The translations under genes were made by a program, and so were the position numbers. A model generated the notes under the pieces. It was not told the DNA's origin. It made no database searches and saw only the letters and a program-made list of their open reading frames with translations. From contig JAYODW010000015.1 of the NCBI GenBank assembly GCA_038116745.1, forward strand, positions 26,329 through 90,328: a stretch of DNA of 64,000 nucleotides. The letters run 5' to 3'. Of the stretch, positions 34,958-44,982 are shown in pieces; position 1 is the first letter of the stretch, and each line of letters begins with the position of its first letter. This DNA comes from JAYODW01 sp038116745. GTDB lineage: Bacteria > Pseudomonadota > Gammaproteobacteria > Ga0077536.

Positions 34958-36016
34958 TCAGTGCTCGGACGTCCGCGCGCGCCTTTGCGCTTTACTGTAC
35001 GCGTGTACGGTTTCAACCAGGCAGGAGACATTTTCTACTGGTACAGCAGGCGTGATGCCATGGCCCAGATTAAAGATATGGCCGGGAGCGGGCCCGAAAC
35101 TATCCAGGACGTGGCGGACCTGCTGCGCGACGACATCAGGGCGTGTCAGCAGCACCGCTGGGTCAAGATTGCCCTGCAGAGCGACATCATTTCCGACGCG
35201 CGATCGCGCCTGCGCAGGATCGACCGTCCAGTCAAGGCCGATAGCCGAACAGCCGCTATCGCGGATAGCCTCCAACCAGAGACCACCTCCCTTGGTAAAA
35301 ACAATGGTTGGTGTACCCGCAGCGAGATGCCGCAGCACATATGTGATGTAACGAAGCGAAAACGACTGGTAGTCTGCGTGCGGCAGAATACCGCCCCAGG
35401 TATCGAAAACCATGACCGCATCGGCTCCAGCTGCGATCTGCGCGTTCAAATAAACCCCGACGGCGGTTGCCAGCTTCTCGAGCAGCGCGTGCATCGCCGA
35501 AGGGTCGCCGTATAGCAGGGTTTTGGTCAGCGCAAAATCACGACTGCTTCCACCTTCAATCATATAGGTGGCCAGCGTCCAAGGACTGCCGGCAAAACCG
35601 ATTAGCGGGATGCGATCCGCAAGCTCGCGTTTCACCATTCGAACCGTGTCCAGAACGTAGCCGAGATCGGTTTCGGGATCGGGTACGTGCAGCTTCTCGA
35701 TCTCCGTCACGGTCGACACCGGCCGCTCAAAACGGGGCCCTATTCCCTCGTTCAGAGAAAGGCCGAGTCCCATCGCATCAGGGATAGTGAGAATGTCTGA
35801 AAAGACAATTGCGGCGTCCAGTTCAAAACGCGCCAGCGGCTGAAGGGTAACCTCGCAGGCCAGCTCAGGGGTTTTGCAGAGGTTCAGGAAATCGCCGGCG
35901 CGGGTCCTGGTCTGTCGATACTCAGGGAGGTAGCGCCCGGCCTGACGCATGATCCAGACCGGCGTGCGATCAACCTGTTCTCGTCGTAATGCGCGCAGAA
36001 AGCGGTCGTTGATCAA
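34958..36016 (-). CDS. hemE: Uroporphyrinogen decarboxylase
   Basis: Decarboxylates uroporphyrinogen III to coproporphyrinogen III in haem synthesis; 352 residues with a TTG start. The N-terminal signature PVWIMRQAGRYLPEYR has the conserved Arg and Asp contacts nearby. GFAGSPWTLATYMIEGG is the second family signature. The C-terminal GHGITPAVPVENV segment is also typical. It lies downstream of gltD, 33 bases away, possibly on the same transcript. Confidence 0.97.
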   Translation of the reverse strand: MINDRFLRALRREQVDRTPVWIMRQAGRYLPEYRQTRTRAGDFLNLCKTPELACEVTLQPLARFELDAAIVFSDILTIPDAMGLGLSLNEGIGPRFERPVSTVTEIEKLHVPDPETDLGYVLDTVRMVKRELADRIPLIGFAGSPWTLATYMIEGGSSRDFALTKTLLYGDPSAMHALLEKLATAVGVYLNAQIAAGADAVMVFDTWGGILPHADYQSFSLRYITYVLRHLAAGTPTIVFTKGGGLWLEAIRDSGCSAIGLDWTVDPAQARSRVGNDVALQGNLDPAVLLTRPDVVAQQVRHVLDSFGPAPGHIFNLGHGITPAVPVENVSCLVETVHAYSKAQRRARTSEH

Positions 36017-36049
36017 CTGTCGCCGCCCCTGAGGTGGATCCCGCTCGAG

Positions 36050-37495
36050 CTACAGCGGTGATGGCAGGTCAGACCCACCCATGAGGAAGTTGTCGACCGC
36101 CCGCGCCGCTGCTCGACCTTCGGCAATTGCCCAGACGATAAGCGACTGTCCATGCTGCATATCACCAGCGACAAATACTTTTTCGCGGGAAGTCTTCCAC
36201 TGTTCATCTCGAGCTACGTTGCCACGGTCGGTAAGCTCGAGTCCGAGCTCCTTCACTACCCCTTCAGGCTCAGGCCCAGTGAACCCCAGCGCGAGCAGTG
36301 CCAAGTCGCAGGGGATCTGCCGAACGCTATCCGGGATTTCGACAAACTGGGGTCGGCCGTCTTGAAGCTTCATCTCCACGTCCACCAGCTCCAGCGCTTT
36401 AACCCTACCTGACGCGTTACCGATAAACCGCCTGGTCGATACGGAATACACACGACTGCCGCCTTCCTCATGGGCAGAGGCAACACGGTAGATCCGCGGC
36501 CACTCAGGCCAGGGGTTGTCCTGGGCACGTAAAGCAGGCGGCTGCGGGAGAATCTCAAGGCTCGTTACCGAACGGGCGCCGTGGCGATGGGATGTTCCGA
36601 GACAATCGGCCCCGGTATCACCACCGCCGATGATGACCACGTCTTTGTCGCAAGCCGAAATGAACGTGTCCTCGTCAATGACATCACCCTCACAGCGCCG
36701 ATTCTGCAGGGGCAGGAACTCCATCGCGAGGTGGATGCCATCGAGATCTCGACCGGGCACGGTGAGGTCTCGAGAGACTGTGGAGCCGCCCGCGAGCAAC
36801 AGTGCATCGTGCTCTGCGAGAAGCGCCCCCGCCGAGACATCGACGCCGACATGCACGTTGACCTTGAACTCAACCCCTTCTGCACGGAGCTGATCGAGGC
36901 GCCGGTCGAGAACCCGCTTTTCCATCTTGAATTCAGGGATTCCGTATCTAAGCAGCCCGCCAGGACGGTCGTCGCGCTCAAATACGGTTACTCGATGGCC
37001 CGCTCTACGCAGCTGCTGCGCTGCAGACAGACCCGCTGGGCCGGATCCCACGACAGCAACTTTCTTCCCGGTTTCCACCGCAGGTGGCTGCGGCGTAACC
37101 CAGTTCTGCTCAAAAGCGTGGTCGATGATCGACAGCTCTACGGCTTTAATAGTCACTGCATCGTCGTTAATACCCAACACGCACGACCCTTCGCAGGGTG
37201 CCGGACACAGTGAGCCGGTGAATTCAGGAAAGTTGTTGGTTGCGTGGAGTCGCTCAATGGCCTCCTGCCAGCGCCCTCGATAAACCAGATCGTTCCATTC
37301 AGGAATGAGGTTACCCAGAGGGCAACCCTGGTGGCAGAAGGGGATTCCGCAGTCCATACAGCGCGCGGCCTGCTCGCCAAGGTCTGCAGGGGGGTAAGGC
37401 GCCATGACCTGCCGCCAGTCATGTAAACGCTCTTCGACCGGGCGATACGGTTGTTTAATGCGGGGCCACTCAAGAAAACCCGTAACTTTAGCCAT
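36050..37495 (-). CDS. gltD: Glutamate synthase small subunit
   Basis: NADPH-binding subunit that feeds electrons to the large subunit; 481 residues from the ATG at 37495 (MAKVTGFLEW), overlapping gltB by eight bases. The N-terminal iron-sulfur ligands are in CMDCGIPFCHQGCPLGN and CPAPCEGSC. The FAD site is VAVVGSGPAGLSAAQQLRRAGH, the NADPH site is VVIGGGDTGADC, and the C-terminal FAD part ends FVAGDMQHGQSL. All are intact. Confidence 0.96.
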   Translation of the reverse strand: MAKVTGFLEWPRIKQPYRPVEERLHDWRQVMAPYPPADLGEQAARCMDCGIPFCHQGCPLGNLIPEWNDLVYRGRWQEAIERLHATNNFPEFTGSLCPAPCEGSCVLGINDDAVTIKAVELSIIDHAFEQNWVTPQPPAVETGKKVAVVGSGPAGLSAAQQLRRAGHRVTVFERDDRPGGLLRYGIPEFKMEKRVLDRRLDQLRAEGVEFKVNVHVGVDVSAGALLAEHDALLLAGGSTVSRDLTVPGRDLDGIHLAMEFLPLQNRRCEGDVIDEDTFISACDKDVVIIGGGDTGADCLGTSHRHGARSVTSLEILPQPPALRAQDNPWPEWPRIYRVASAHEEGGSRVYSVSTRRFIGNASGRVKALELVDVEMKLQDGRPQFVEIPDSVRQIPCDLALLALGFTGPEPEGVVKELGLELTDRGNVARDEQWKTSREKVFVAGDMQHGQSLIVWAIAEGRAAARAVDNFLMGGSDLPSPL

Positions 37496-40400
37496 GGGCG
37501 GCCTCCATAACCGCTTCGTCTTCCGAGGCACCGGATTCGCGAGCCTTTTCGCGCGCAGCGAGGACTCGTTTGTAATCTTTCGGCATCACTTTAACGAAGC
37601 GGGTTCTGCTCTGGTCCCAGTCATCAACTATGCGCTGCGCAACTGTGCTATGGGTGTAACGGACGTGATTTCGCAGTAACTCAAGCACAGCGCTCTCGTC
37701 TGCATCTGCAGGCGTGTCAAGGTCGACCATTTCAGGGTTGCAGAGCGCGCCGAAATTTCCTTCCGGGTCGTAAACGTAAGCTTCGCCTCCGGACATGCCG
37801 GCAGCAAAGTTGCGCCCTGTCGCGCCGATAATCACGACCTGGCCGCCCGTCATGTACTCGCATCCGTGGTCGCCGCAGCCCTCCACGACTGTACGGGCTC
37901 CGCTGTTGCGCACAGCGAACCGCTCACCCGCGATTCCTCGGAAATACGCTTCTCCTCCGGTCGCCCCGTACAGCGCGACATTCCCGACGAGGATATTCTC
38001 CTCTGGAATAAACGACGCGTGACGCGGCGGGAAGACCACTATCTTGCCCCCGGAGAGACCTTTTCCGACATAGTCGTTCGCATCACCCTCAAGCGTCATC
38101 GACACCCCGTGGGGCACGAAAGCCCCGAAACTCTGGCCCGCCGAGCCGTTGAAGTGCAGTTTGATCGTATCCTCGGGTAAACCTTCGCCACCGAAGCGCC
38201 GCGTGATCTCATAGCCAAGAATCGTCCCTACCGTGCGGTTGATGTTGCGGATAGGCAGGATGGCGTCAACGGACTCCCCTCTATCCAGCGCGCCGGCGCA
38301 CAGCGGGACAATGGTTGTTCGATCCAGGGAGCGCTCCAGGCCGTGGTCCTGCTCGCGGACGCAGCGCACCTCCGTGTCCGGTTCTGATGGCGCTTGGTAC
38401 AGCACCTGTGACAGATCCAGCCCCTGGGCCTTCCAGTGGTCCAGCGCGGGCTCGATGTCGAGCAGGTCAACCCGCCCTATCAGCTCATCCAGCGTCCGCA
38501 CCCCGAGCTCCGCCATGTAGCCGCGCATCTCTTCGGCAATGAAGCGGAAAAAGTTTTCGACAAATTCCGGCCGGCCGGCGAATTTCTCGCGCAGCACCGG
38601 ATTCTGGGTCGCTATCCCGACCGGGCAGGTGTTCAGATGACATACCCGCATCATCACGCAGCCCATAACGACCAACGGCGCAGTCGAGAAACCGTACTCT
38701 TCCGCACCAAGCATTGCGGCGATGATGCAGTCGCGCCCAGTTTTCATCTGCCCGTCGACCTGCACAACAATGCGGTCGCGCAGCTTGTTTGCAACCAGAA
38801 CCTGCTGAGTCTCGGCCAGGCCGAGTTCCCATGGAACACCTGCATGTTTCAGCGAAGTTACCGGGGAAGCGCCCGTACCCCCGTCATAGCCCGAAATGAG
38901 CACAACGTCGGCATGCGCCTTTGAAACACCCGCCGCTACCGTGCCGACTCCGACTTCGGCCACCAGCTTCACGTGCACCCTTGCCGCCGGGTTCGAGTTT
39001 TTCAGGTCATGAATGAGCTGCGCCAGGTCTTCAATTGAATAGATATCGTGATGAGGCGGCGGCGAGATAAGGCCCACCCCCGGGGTCGAGTGTCGGACTT
39101 TCGCGATCCACGGATAAACTTTGTGCCCTGGCAGCTGCCCACCTTCGCCTGGCTTCGCGCCCTGTGCCATTTTGATCTGCAGGTCGTCTGCGTTAACCAG
39201 ATATTCGCTGGTCACACCAAAGCGACCCGAAGCAACCTGCTTGATCGCACTGCGCCTTAGATCGCCGTTGGCATCTGGCTTGAACCTGGCCGGATCTTCA
39301 CCTCCCTCTCCGGTATTCGACCTTCCTCCGATCCGATTCATCGCAATAGCGAGGGTTTCGTGGGCCTCGCCGCTGATCGAGCCGTAAGACATCGCGCCGG
39401 TGTGAAATCGCTTCAGGATGGCTTCAATCGACTCCACTTCGTCCAGCGGCACCGGCTTGACTGCCGGGCGTAGACGAAAGAGGCCGCGCAGCGTTGCATG
39501 GTGATGACTCTGGTCGTCTACCGCCCGGGTGTACTCGCGGAAAATATCGAACTGACCCGAGCGGGTTGCGTGCTGAAGCTTGAACACGGTCTCAGGGTTG
39601 AACAGGTGGTATTCCCCATCACGTCGCCACTGGTACTCGCCGCCGCTCCCGAGTTCCGGGCGCTTTACTTGACGATCCGGCCAGGCCTCGTGATGGCGCA
39701 TGCTGACCTCACGCTCAACCACGTCAAGCCCGATCCCGCCGATGCGGGTCGCCGTCCAGGTGAAATAGCGGTCAACAAACTCCGCGTCGAGGCCGACGGC
39801 CTCAAAGATCTGAGCGCCGCGATAAGACTGGACGCTCGAAATGCCCATTTTTGACATGACCTTGATCAGGCCTTTGTTGACGGCCTTGATGTAGTTCCGC
39901 ACTGCAGCGTCATGCGCAGTCTCACCATCGCCCATCCCGGCAACTTCACGCAGGATCCCCTGCTTGAGCATGTCATCAAGCGTTTCAAATGCCAGATACG
40001 GATTGACCGCGCCTGCACCGTATCCGAGCAGCACCGCGAAGTGGTGCACTTCCCGGGGCTCCCCGGATTCAACTACCAGGCCGACTCGTACACGGCGTCC
40101 GTTACGGACGAGATGATGATGAACGCCTGCAGTAACCAGTGCCGCCGGAATGGCAGCTCGCTGGTCGCTCATGGCGCGATCGGAAAGGACGATGAACGCG
40201 TGACCGGCGTCTACCGCGTCATCTGCAGCTGCGCAAACCTCGTCCAGCGCTCGCGCCAGCCCCTCGGCACCTCCCGCCACGGGATAGGTCGTATCGATGG
40301 TCTTCGTTTTGAAACCGTGGCAATCGATCCCTCGAATCTTTTCGAGGTCTTCGTTGTCCAGAATCGCAGAATTCAGGGACAGCTGGCGGCAACTGCTAGC

Positions 40401-42092
40401 GCTGGCGTTGAGCAGGTTGCCCTCCGGGCCGATTGACGTAGAAACCTGTGTGACCAGCTCCTCCCGAATCCCGTCCAGAGGGGGGTTTGTAACCTGAGCG
40501 AAAAGCTGTTTGAAGTAGTCGTAGAGCAAGCGCGGCCTGTCAGACAGAACCGCAAGCGCCGCATCCGTACCCATCGAACCGATGGCTTCACCACCAGTTG
40601 CAGCCATAGGCAGCATCAGCAAGCGCAGGTCTTCCTGTGTGTAGCCGAATGCCAGCTGTCGCTGGAGCACCGTCTCATGATCAGGTTCATGGACGTGCGG
40701 GGGCTCTGGAAGGTCATCAATAGGGACGCGGTTGCTCGCGAGCCATTGCGCGTGCGGGTTCTGATCGATGTAGAGCTGCTTCAGCTCGGCATCGTCAATG
40801 ATTCTTCCCTGCTCTGTATCGACCAGGAAGATGCGTCCCGGATGCAGGCGCTCTTTGATTCGGACCTTCTCGGGGGGGATATCAAGCACGCCGACTTCGG
40901 AGGCCATGACCACCAGGTCGTCTTCTGTGACGTAGTATCGGGACGGGCGCAGCCCGTTTCGATCCAGCACGGCGCCGATAACACGGCCGTCGGTGAATGC
41001 GATGGAAGCAGGGCCGTCCCAGGGCTCCATCAGGCAGCTGTAATACTCGTAGAACGCCCGGCGTCCCGGCTCCATGGCATCGTGCCCGCTCCAGGCCTCC
41101 GGGATCATCATCAGCACAGCAAGCGGCAGTGGCCGGCCGGCCATGTGCAGAAACTCCAGCACCTGGTCGAAGCCGGCAGAATCAGAGTTGCCCTCAAGAA
41201 CGATGGGGAACAACTTCTGCAGGTCCTCGCCGAACAGCTCCGACTCGCACAAAGCCTCTCGTGCGCGCATCCAGTTAATGTTTCCGCGCAGCGTGTTGAT
41301 TTCGCCGTTGTGCGCGATATATCTGAACGGCTGGGCAAGCGGCCAGGAGGGGAAGGTGTTGGTCGAAAACCGTTGATGCACTAGAGCCAGCGCGCTTTCA
41401 ACCCGCTCGTCAGACAGATCGGGGAAAAGAGGAGCCAGCTGTGTTCCGATCAGCATCCCCTTGTAGATCATGGTCCGGTGGGAGAGGCTCGGCACATAGA
41501 ACAAAGCTTTTTCAGATAGCTCGCTGCTCCAGATTGCATGCTCAGCGCGTTTTCTTATGACGTAAAGCTTTCTTTCGAATGCGTCTGCGTCGATCAGGCC
41601 CTCGCTGCGCCCGATGAAAATCTGGCGAAATCCAGGCTCTGCAGAACTAGCTGTTGGTCCAATCATTGAGTCATCGACGGGAACCTGCCGCCAACCCAGC
41701 ACCCGCTGTCCTTCCTCAACCACAAGCGTCTCAATGGTCCGGACGCACTCTTGAGCCTGCTCCGGGTCCTGGGGGAGGAACACGAGTCCAGCGCCGTAAT
41801 CGCCCACCGGCGGCAAACTGAGCCCTTGCGCTTCACAGCTGGCGCGCAGAAAACGATCAGGAAGCTGGATCAGGATGCCCGCACCATCTCCCGTGTTTTC
41901 CTCACTACCCGTCGCGCCGCGATGCATCAGGTTTTCCAGGACGGTGAGCGCCTGCTCAATGATCGCGTGGGACTTCCGCCCTTTCATGTCCACGACGAAG
42001 CCTACGCCACACGAGTCATGCTCGTAGGCGGCATCGTAAAGACCTTCTTTTGGTGAGTGGGCCAAAGGAAATCGTGTGCGAGCCTGGTCCAT
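37488..42092 (-). CDS. gltB: Glutamate synthase large subunit
   Basis: Glutamine:2-oxoglutarate aminotransferase; 1534 residues from the ATG at 42092. The open frame runs 35 codons further up but lacks family similarity there. The N-terminal nucleophile cysteine is C28 in HDSCGVGF, so a 27-residue propeptide would be removed. The FMN-binding and synthase domain includes the GGRSNTGEGGED and AKPGEGGQLPG segments. The [3Fe-4S] ligands are in CHLNTCPVGIATQ, and the C-terminal beta-helix domain (GGEAYVYDPEGNF) closes the protein. It is coupled with gltD. Confidence 0.97.
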   Translation of the reverse strand: MDQARTRFPLAHSPKEGLYDAAYEHDSCGVGFVVDMKGRKSHAIIEQALTVLENLMHRGATGSEENTGDGAGILIQLPDRFLRASCEAQGLSLPPVGDYGAGLVFLPQDPEQAQECVRTIETLVVEEGQRVLGWRQVPVDDSMIGPTASSAEPGFRQIFIGRSEGLIDADAFERKLYVIRKRAEHAIWSSELSEKALFYVPSLSHRTMIYKGMLIGTQLAPLFPDLSDERVESALALVHQRFSTNTFPSWPLAQPFRYIAHNGEINTLRGNINWMRAREALCESELFGEDLQKLFPIVLEGNSDSAGFDQVLEFLHMAGRPLPLAVLMMIPEAWSGHDAMEPGRRAFYEYYSCLMEPWDGPASIAFTDGRVIGAVLDRNGLRPSRYYVTEDDLVVMASEVGVLDIPPEKVRIKERLHPGRIFLVDTEQGRIIDDAELKQLYIDQNPHAQWLASNRVPIDDLPEPPHVHEPDHETVLQRQLAFGYTQEDLRLLMLPMAATGGEAIGSMGTDAALAVLSDRPRLLYDYFKQLFAQVTNPPLDGIREELVTQVSTSIGPEGNLLNASASSCRQLSLNSAILDNEDLEKIRGIDCHGFKTKTIDTTYPVAGGAEGLARALDEVCAAADDAVDAGHAFIVLSDRAMSDQRAAIPAALVTAGVHHHLVRNGRRVRVGLVVESGEPREVHHFAVLLGYGAGAVNPYLAFETLDDMLKQGILREVAGMGDGETAHDAAVRNYIKAVNKGLIKVMSKMGISSVQSYRGAQIFEAVGLDAEFVDRYFTWTATRIGGIGLDVVEREVSMRHHEAWPDRQVKRPELGSGGEYQWRRDGEYHLFNPETVFKLQHATRSGQFDIFREYTRAVDDQSHHHATLRGLFRLRPAVKPVPLDEVESIEAILKRFHTGAMSYGSISGEAHETLAIAMNRIGGRSNTGEGGEDPARFKPDANGDLRRSAIKQVASGRFGVTSEYLVNADDLQIKMAQGAKPGEGGQLPGHKVYPWIAKVRHSTPGVGLISPPPHHDIYSIEDLAQLIHDLKNSNPAARVHVKLVAEVGVGTVAAGVSKAHADVVLISGYDGGTGASPVTSLKHAGVPWELGLAETQQVLVANKLRDRIVVQVDGQMKTGRDCIIAAMLGAEEYGFSTAPLVVMGCVMMRVCHLNTCPVGIATQNPVLREKFAGRPEFVENFFRFIAEEMRGYMAELGVRTLDELIGRVDLLDIEPALDHWKAQGLDLSQVLYQAPSEPDTEVRCVREQDHGLERSLDRTTIVPLCAGALDRGESVDAILPIRNINRTVGTILGYEITRRFGGEGLPEDTIKLHFNGSAGQSFGAFVPHGVSMTLEGDANDYVGKGLSGGKIVVFPPRHASFIPEENILVGNVALYGATGGEAYFRGIAGERFAVRNSGARTVVEGCGDHGCEYMTGGQVVIIGATGRNFAAGMSGGEAYVYDPEGNFGALCNPEMVDLDTPADADESAVLELLRNHVRYTHSTVAQRIVDDWDQSRTRFVKVMPKDYKRVLAAREKARESGASEDEAVMEAAHG

Positions 42093-42164
42093 CGCGAGGG
42101 AAGCCTCCGAACTCCCGAGAAATCGTAAAAGCACGCGCCCAAACGGCACGCAAAAAGGACGCGG

Positions 42165-42194
42165 ATTATACGCCGGCCGCTTTCCGGCTGTCAC
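42165..42194 (-). promoter_or_regulatory. Sigma-70 promoter of gltBD
   Basis: Minus-strand GTGACA (42189-42194), an 18-base spacer and a perfect TATAAT (42165-42170). The -35 sits in a short inverted repeat GGCTGT-N4-ACAGCC (42186-42201) that could be an operator. About 70 bases of leader run to the gltB start. Confidence 0.65.
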
Positions 42195-42255
42195 CACAGC
42201 CCCTATCAGTCAGCTTAAGTGACGTCTCCGGCAGGGAAGATAAGCTGTTCTCTAG

Positions 42256-43737
42256 TCATCGATTTTTTAAAGAGCCTATCGTCCGCGGCCAGGGTTTGAG
42301 GGCACGCAAAGCACTCGGCAGTACAGCGATGCCGGCCGTTGCCTCAGCCCGGGTCTGGTAGTGTCCCGTGACCACGATGAACCACGGCCCTTGACCCAGG
42401 CTTAGAGGAAGGATGGCCGCTTTTCCGGACAACCCATGCTCGGCCAGGAACTTTTCAGCCGACCGCTCTTCGCGCAGACCTATCAACTGAACCACGAAAG
42501 TGTTGTCAGCCTGACCCTCGATCCAATTGGCGGTATAAGCGCTCACATCCGCGGAGGCAGCAGCCCGTGTCGCAGCTTTGGGCTCGCGCCCAGCAATCGT
42601 TCCCGGCGGGCTGTTTTCCGCTGGGCCGGCTTCTGCGCTCAGCACCTCGGCCGGCGGTGGCGCAGACGGAACGAGCTCCGAATCCTGCTGCGCGCTGTTG
42701 GTCTCAGATACGCCGGTCTCGATATCACCTTCCCGGGATACCGATTCCTCGATAGCCTCGGCTGCAAAGTCCAGCGCCGGGGAAGGCTCTAGTGGAGGCG
42801 TTGTCAGAGCGTTTGCGGGCCTGGGGTAGTCGAGCGCCGGTTCCAAGCCCCGCGGCTCTTCCGATGTCCTATCCGCAGGAACTTCCTGAGGCAGTTCAAT
42901 TTCAACAGCAGGCCGGGAGCTTGGTCTGTCTCTGTTCGAATCGCGCGCCAGCATTACGCCGCCAAGTAGCAAGGCAGACAGTAGAAATGCCGCTGTCACT
43001 ATCCATTGCGGCTTTCGCAGAGGCAGCCGCAGAGGGAGAGGTGGTGAGGACTCTGCGGGGTAACGGGATCGAGTGCTCAACAACGCCAGCAGTTTTCCCG
43101 GGTTCCCGTGAGATTCCCGTGCCAGCTCGTCGCCAGCACAGCGCGACAGCTGACGGCGATCCAGCCGCTGCCCGCTGCACCAGGCGTCTGCGAAATCTTC
43201 AACCTGCGGGATCGTCATCGGCGGGATATCAATGAGATGTAACAGGGCGGCGTGCGGGGCGCTCGTCTGCAGGTGGCTCAGGACCGGGGCCTCACGCCTG
43301 ACGGTTAGAAGAACTCGTAGCTCAGCTATCTCGTCATCTCTATGCGCCAGGCGGAAAAGCAACCCACACAGGTCGCGATCCAACCCGTCTGCGTCGTCTA
43401 ATACCAGAACACAAAGCCGCTTTTCGAAATGGAGCTGACGAAGCTGATCTCGAATCAGATCTTCGAGTTTCAAAGGATCGGATATCGCGGCGGCGACTGT
43501 CCCACGTGCCAACATCTGGTGCAGGCTCTGCAGAAACCCGGCGGTAGATTCAAAACTCTGCCCGGACAAAGTGAGCAGCTTCCAGTTTGCGCTGGCGTCC
43601 TGAGCAATCTGGGCCAGAAAACTGCTGCGACCGCTGCCCGGGTCTCCGGCGATCGCAATAATCTGCCTACCGAATTCCAACAGATGATGGGCTAGATCCA
43701 GACGCTGCCGGAGTGTGTCCGATATCAGATAGGGCAT
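42256..43737 (-). CDS. damX: DamX-like AAA + SPOR domain protein
   Basis: 493 residues from the ATG at 43737; the open frame continues into dgt but lacks family features there. An ExeA-type AAA domain occupies about 1-230, with a Walker A-like GDPGSGRSS at 31-39 and Walker B VLVLDDADG. One transmembrane helix follows (WIVTAAFLLSALLLGGVML), then an acidic, Pro/Ser-rich periplasmic linker and a C-terminal SPOR domain (NTFVVQLIGLREERSAEKFL) that binds denuded septal peptidoglycan. The P-loop lysine is replaced by Arg (R37). The same cluster in E. coli is aroK-aroB-damX; here dgt is inserted between. Confidence 0.85.
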   Translation of the reverse strand: MPYLISDTLRQRLDLAHHLLEFGRQIIAIAGDPGSGRSSFLAQIAQDASANWKLLTLSGQSFESTAGFLQSLHQMLARGTVAAAISDPLKLEDLIRDQLRQLHFEKRLCVLVLDDADGLDRDLCGLLFRLAHRDDEIAELRVLLTVRREAPVLSHLQTSAPHAALLHLIDIPPMTIPQVEDFADAWCSGQRLDRRQLSRCAGDELARESHGNPGKLLALLSTRSRYPAESSPPLPLRLPLRKPQWIVTAAFLLSALLLGGVMLARDSNRDRPSSRPAVEIELPQEVPADRTSEEPRGLEPALDYPRPANALTTPPLEPSPALDFAAEAIEESVSREGDIETGVSETNSAQQDSELVPSAPPPAEVLSAEAGPAENSPPGTIAGREPKAATRAAASADVSAYTANWIEGQADNTFVVQLIGLREERSAEKFLAEHGLSGKAAILPLSLGQGPWFIVVTGHYQTRAEATAGIAVLPSALRALKPWPRTIGSLKNR

Positions 43738-43783
43738 CTCCTGCCCTGGGACGACCTGCTCGTCGCCACCTTCTACTGACGCC

Positions 43784-44932
43784 TCACGCAACAGACCAAT
43801 CCCTCGGCCAGCGCTCAATCCGCACCAGCCGTCTGTGCTCCTGAATGGCAAACCGATCGGTCATCCCTGCAATGTAGTCCGCTACCAGACGCGCGTGACC
43901 ATCTTCGTCTCGGGACCCTTTCCTGTCTTCGACCGGTAGCAACTGCGGCCGGGTGGTGAACACTTCGAACAACTCCCTCACAGTTTGTGCTGCTGCGTCA
44001 TTAAACGCCCTGACACGCTGGTTGTTATACAGCTTTCGACGCAGGATGCGCTTCAAGCGCCGGTGTTCCAATGCCAGATCATCTGAAAAAGCCACCAGGC
44101 TATCCGGACAGGCCCGCACGTCCTCCACGCTGGTACATCGCGCGCTGCCGAGGCGTCCGCGCGTGAAAGCGATTAGGTCGTTGACGAACTCGCCCAGCAT
44201 GGCGCGGATGGTCGTCGCCAGAATCCTTTTGGGCTCTGCATCGGGATACAGTTTGTTGCTCTCCGCCAAGGCGCTCGCAAACATTGGATGTGGCGCCAGA
44301 TCGTCGGGTTCCAGGATCCCTGAGCGCAGCCCGTCGTCGATATCGTGGTGGTTATAGGCTATCTCGTCTGCGAGATTCGCAATCTGCGCCTCGAGCGATG
44401 GCTGCCCGCCTGACAGAAACCGTTCGCCCAGTGGACCCAGCTGGCGAGCATGGTCGGCGCGGCATGTTTTAAGAATGCCCTCGCGCGTCTCAAACATAAG
44501 GTTCAGTCCGCAGAACTCCGGGTAACGCCTTTCGAGCCGGTCCACAATACGCAGCGAGTGGAGATTGTGCTCAAACCCCCCGAACGGCCTCATGCACTGG
44601 TTCAAGGCTTTCTGGCCAGCATGCCCAAAGGGGGTGTGCCCCAGATCGTGCGCCAGTGCGATTGCCTCGGTCAGGTCCTCGTTCAGCCCGAGGGCACGAG
44701 CGATACTCCGTGCAATCTGGGCCACCTCCAGAGAATGGGTCAGACGTGTCCGGAACATATCCCCTTCGTGATTTACGAAAACCTGGGTCTTGTATTCCAG
44801 ACGTCGAAAGGCGGAACAGTGGATGATGCGGTCACGATCACGCTGGAATTCATCCCGCCAGCGCGGAGGCGGCTCTGAAACCCGCCTGCCGGCACTCGAA
44901 CTCACATCCACTGCAAAAGGCGCAAGCGTCAT
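43784..44932 (-). CDS. dgt: Deoxyguanosinetriphosphate triphosphohydrolase-like protein
   Basis: HD-domain dNTP triphosphohydrolase family; 382 residues from the ATG at 44932 (a GTG four codons upstream is possible). The HD metal ligands are visible in RTRLTHSLEVAQIA (His) and ALAHDLGHTPFGHAG (HD plus the following His). The DRDRIIHCSAFRRLEYKTQV block is characteristic of the family. Length is that of the Dgt-like type 2 proteins rather than the longer enteric Dgt. It lies 50 bases after aroB and 46 bases before damX. Confidence 0.92.
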   Translation of the reverse strand: MTLAPFAVDVSSSAGRRVSEPPPRWRDEFQRDRDRIIHCSAFRRLEYKTQVFVNHEGDMFRTRLTHSLEVAQIARSIARALGLNEDLTEAIALAHDLGHTPFGHAGQKALNQCMRPFGGFEHNLHSLRIVDRLERRYPEFCGLNLMFETREGILKTCRADHARQLGPLGERFLSGGQPSLEAQIANLADEIAYNHHDIDDGLRSGILEPDDLAPHPMFASALAESNKLYPDAEPKRILATTIRAMLGEFVNDLIAFTRGRLGSARCTSVEDVRACPDSLVAFSDDLALEHRRLKRILRRKLYNNQRVRAFNDAAAQTVRELFEVFTTRPQLLPVEDRKGSRDEDGHARLVADYIAGMTDRFAIQEHRRLVRIERWPRDWSVA

Positions 44933-44982
44933 AGATCTGTCCACGCGCAGAGGCGCTGCCGTGCACTCCTGATTTCCGAGGG

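Noticed and set aside
40677..41384. Plus-strand open frame of 235 codons opposite gltB
   Set aside because: Shadow of gltB codons; composition and lack of motifs argue against a gene.
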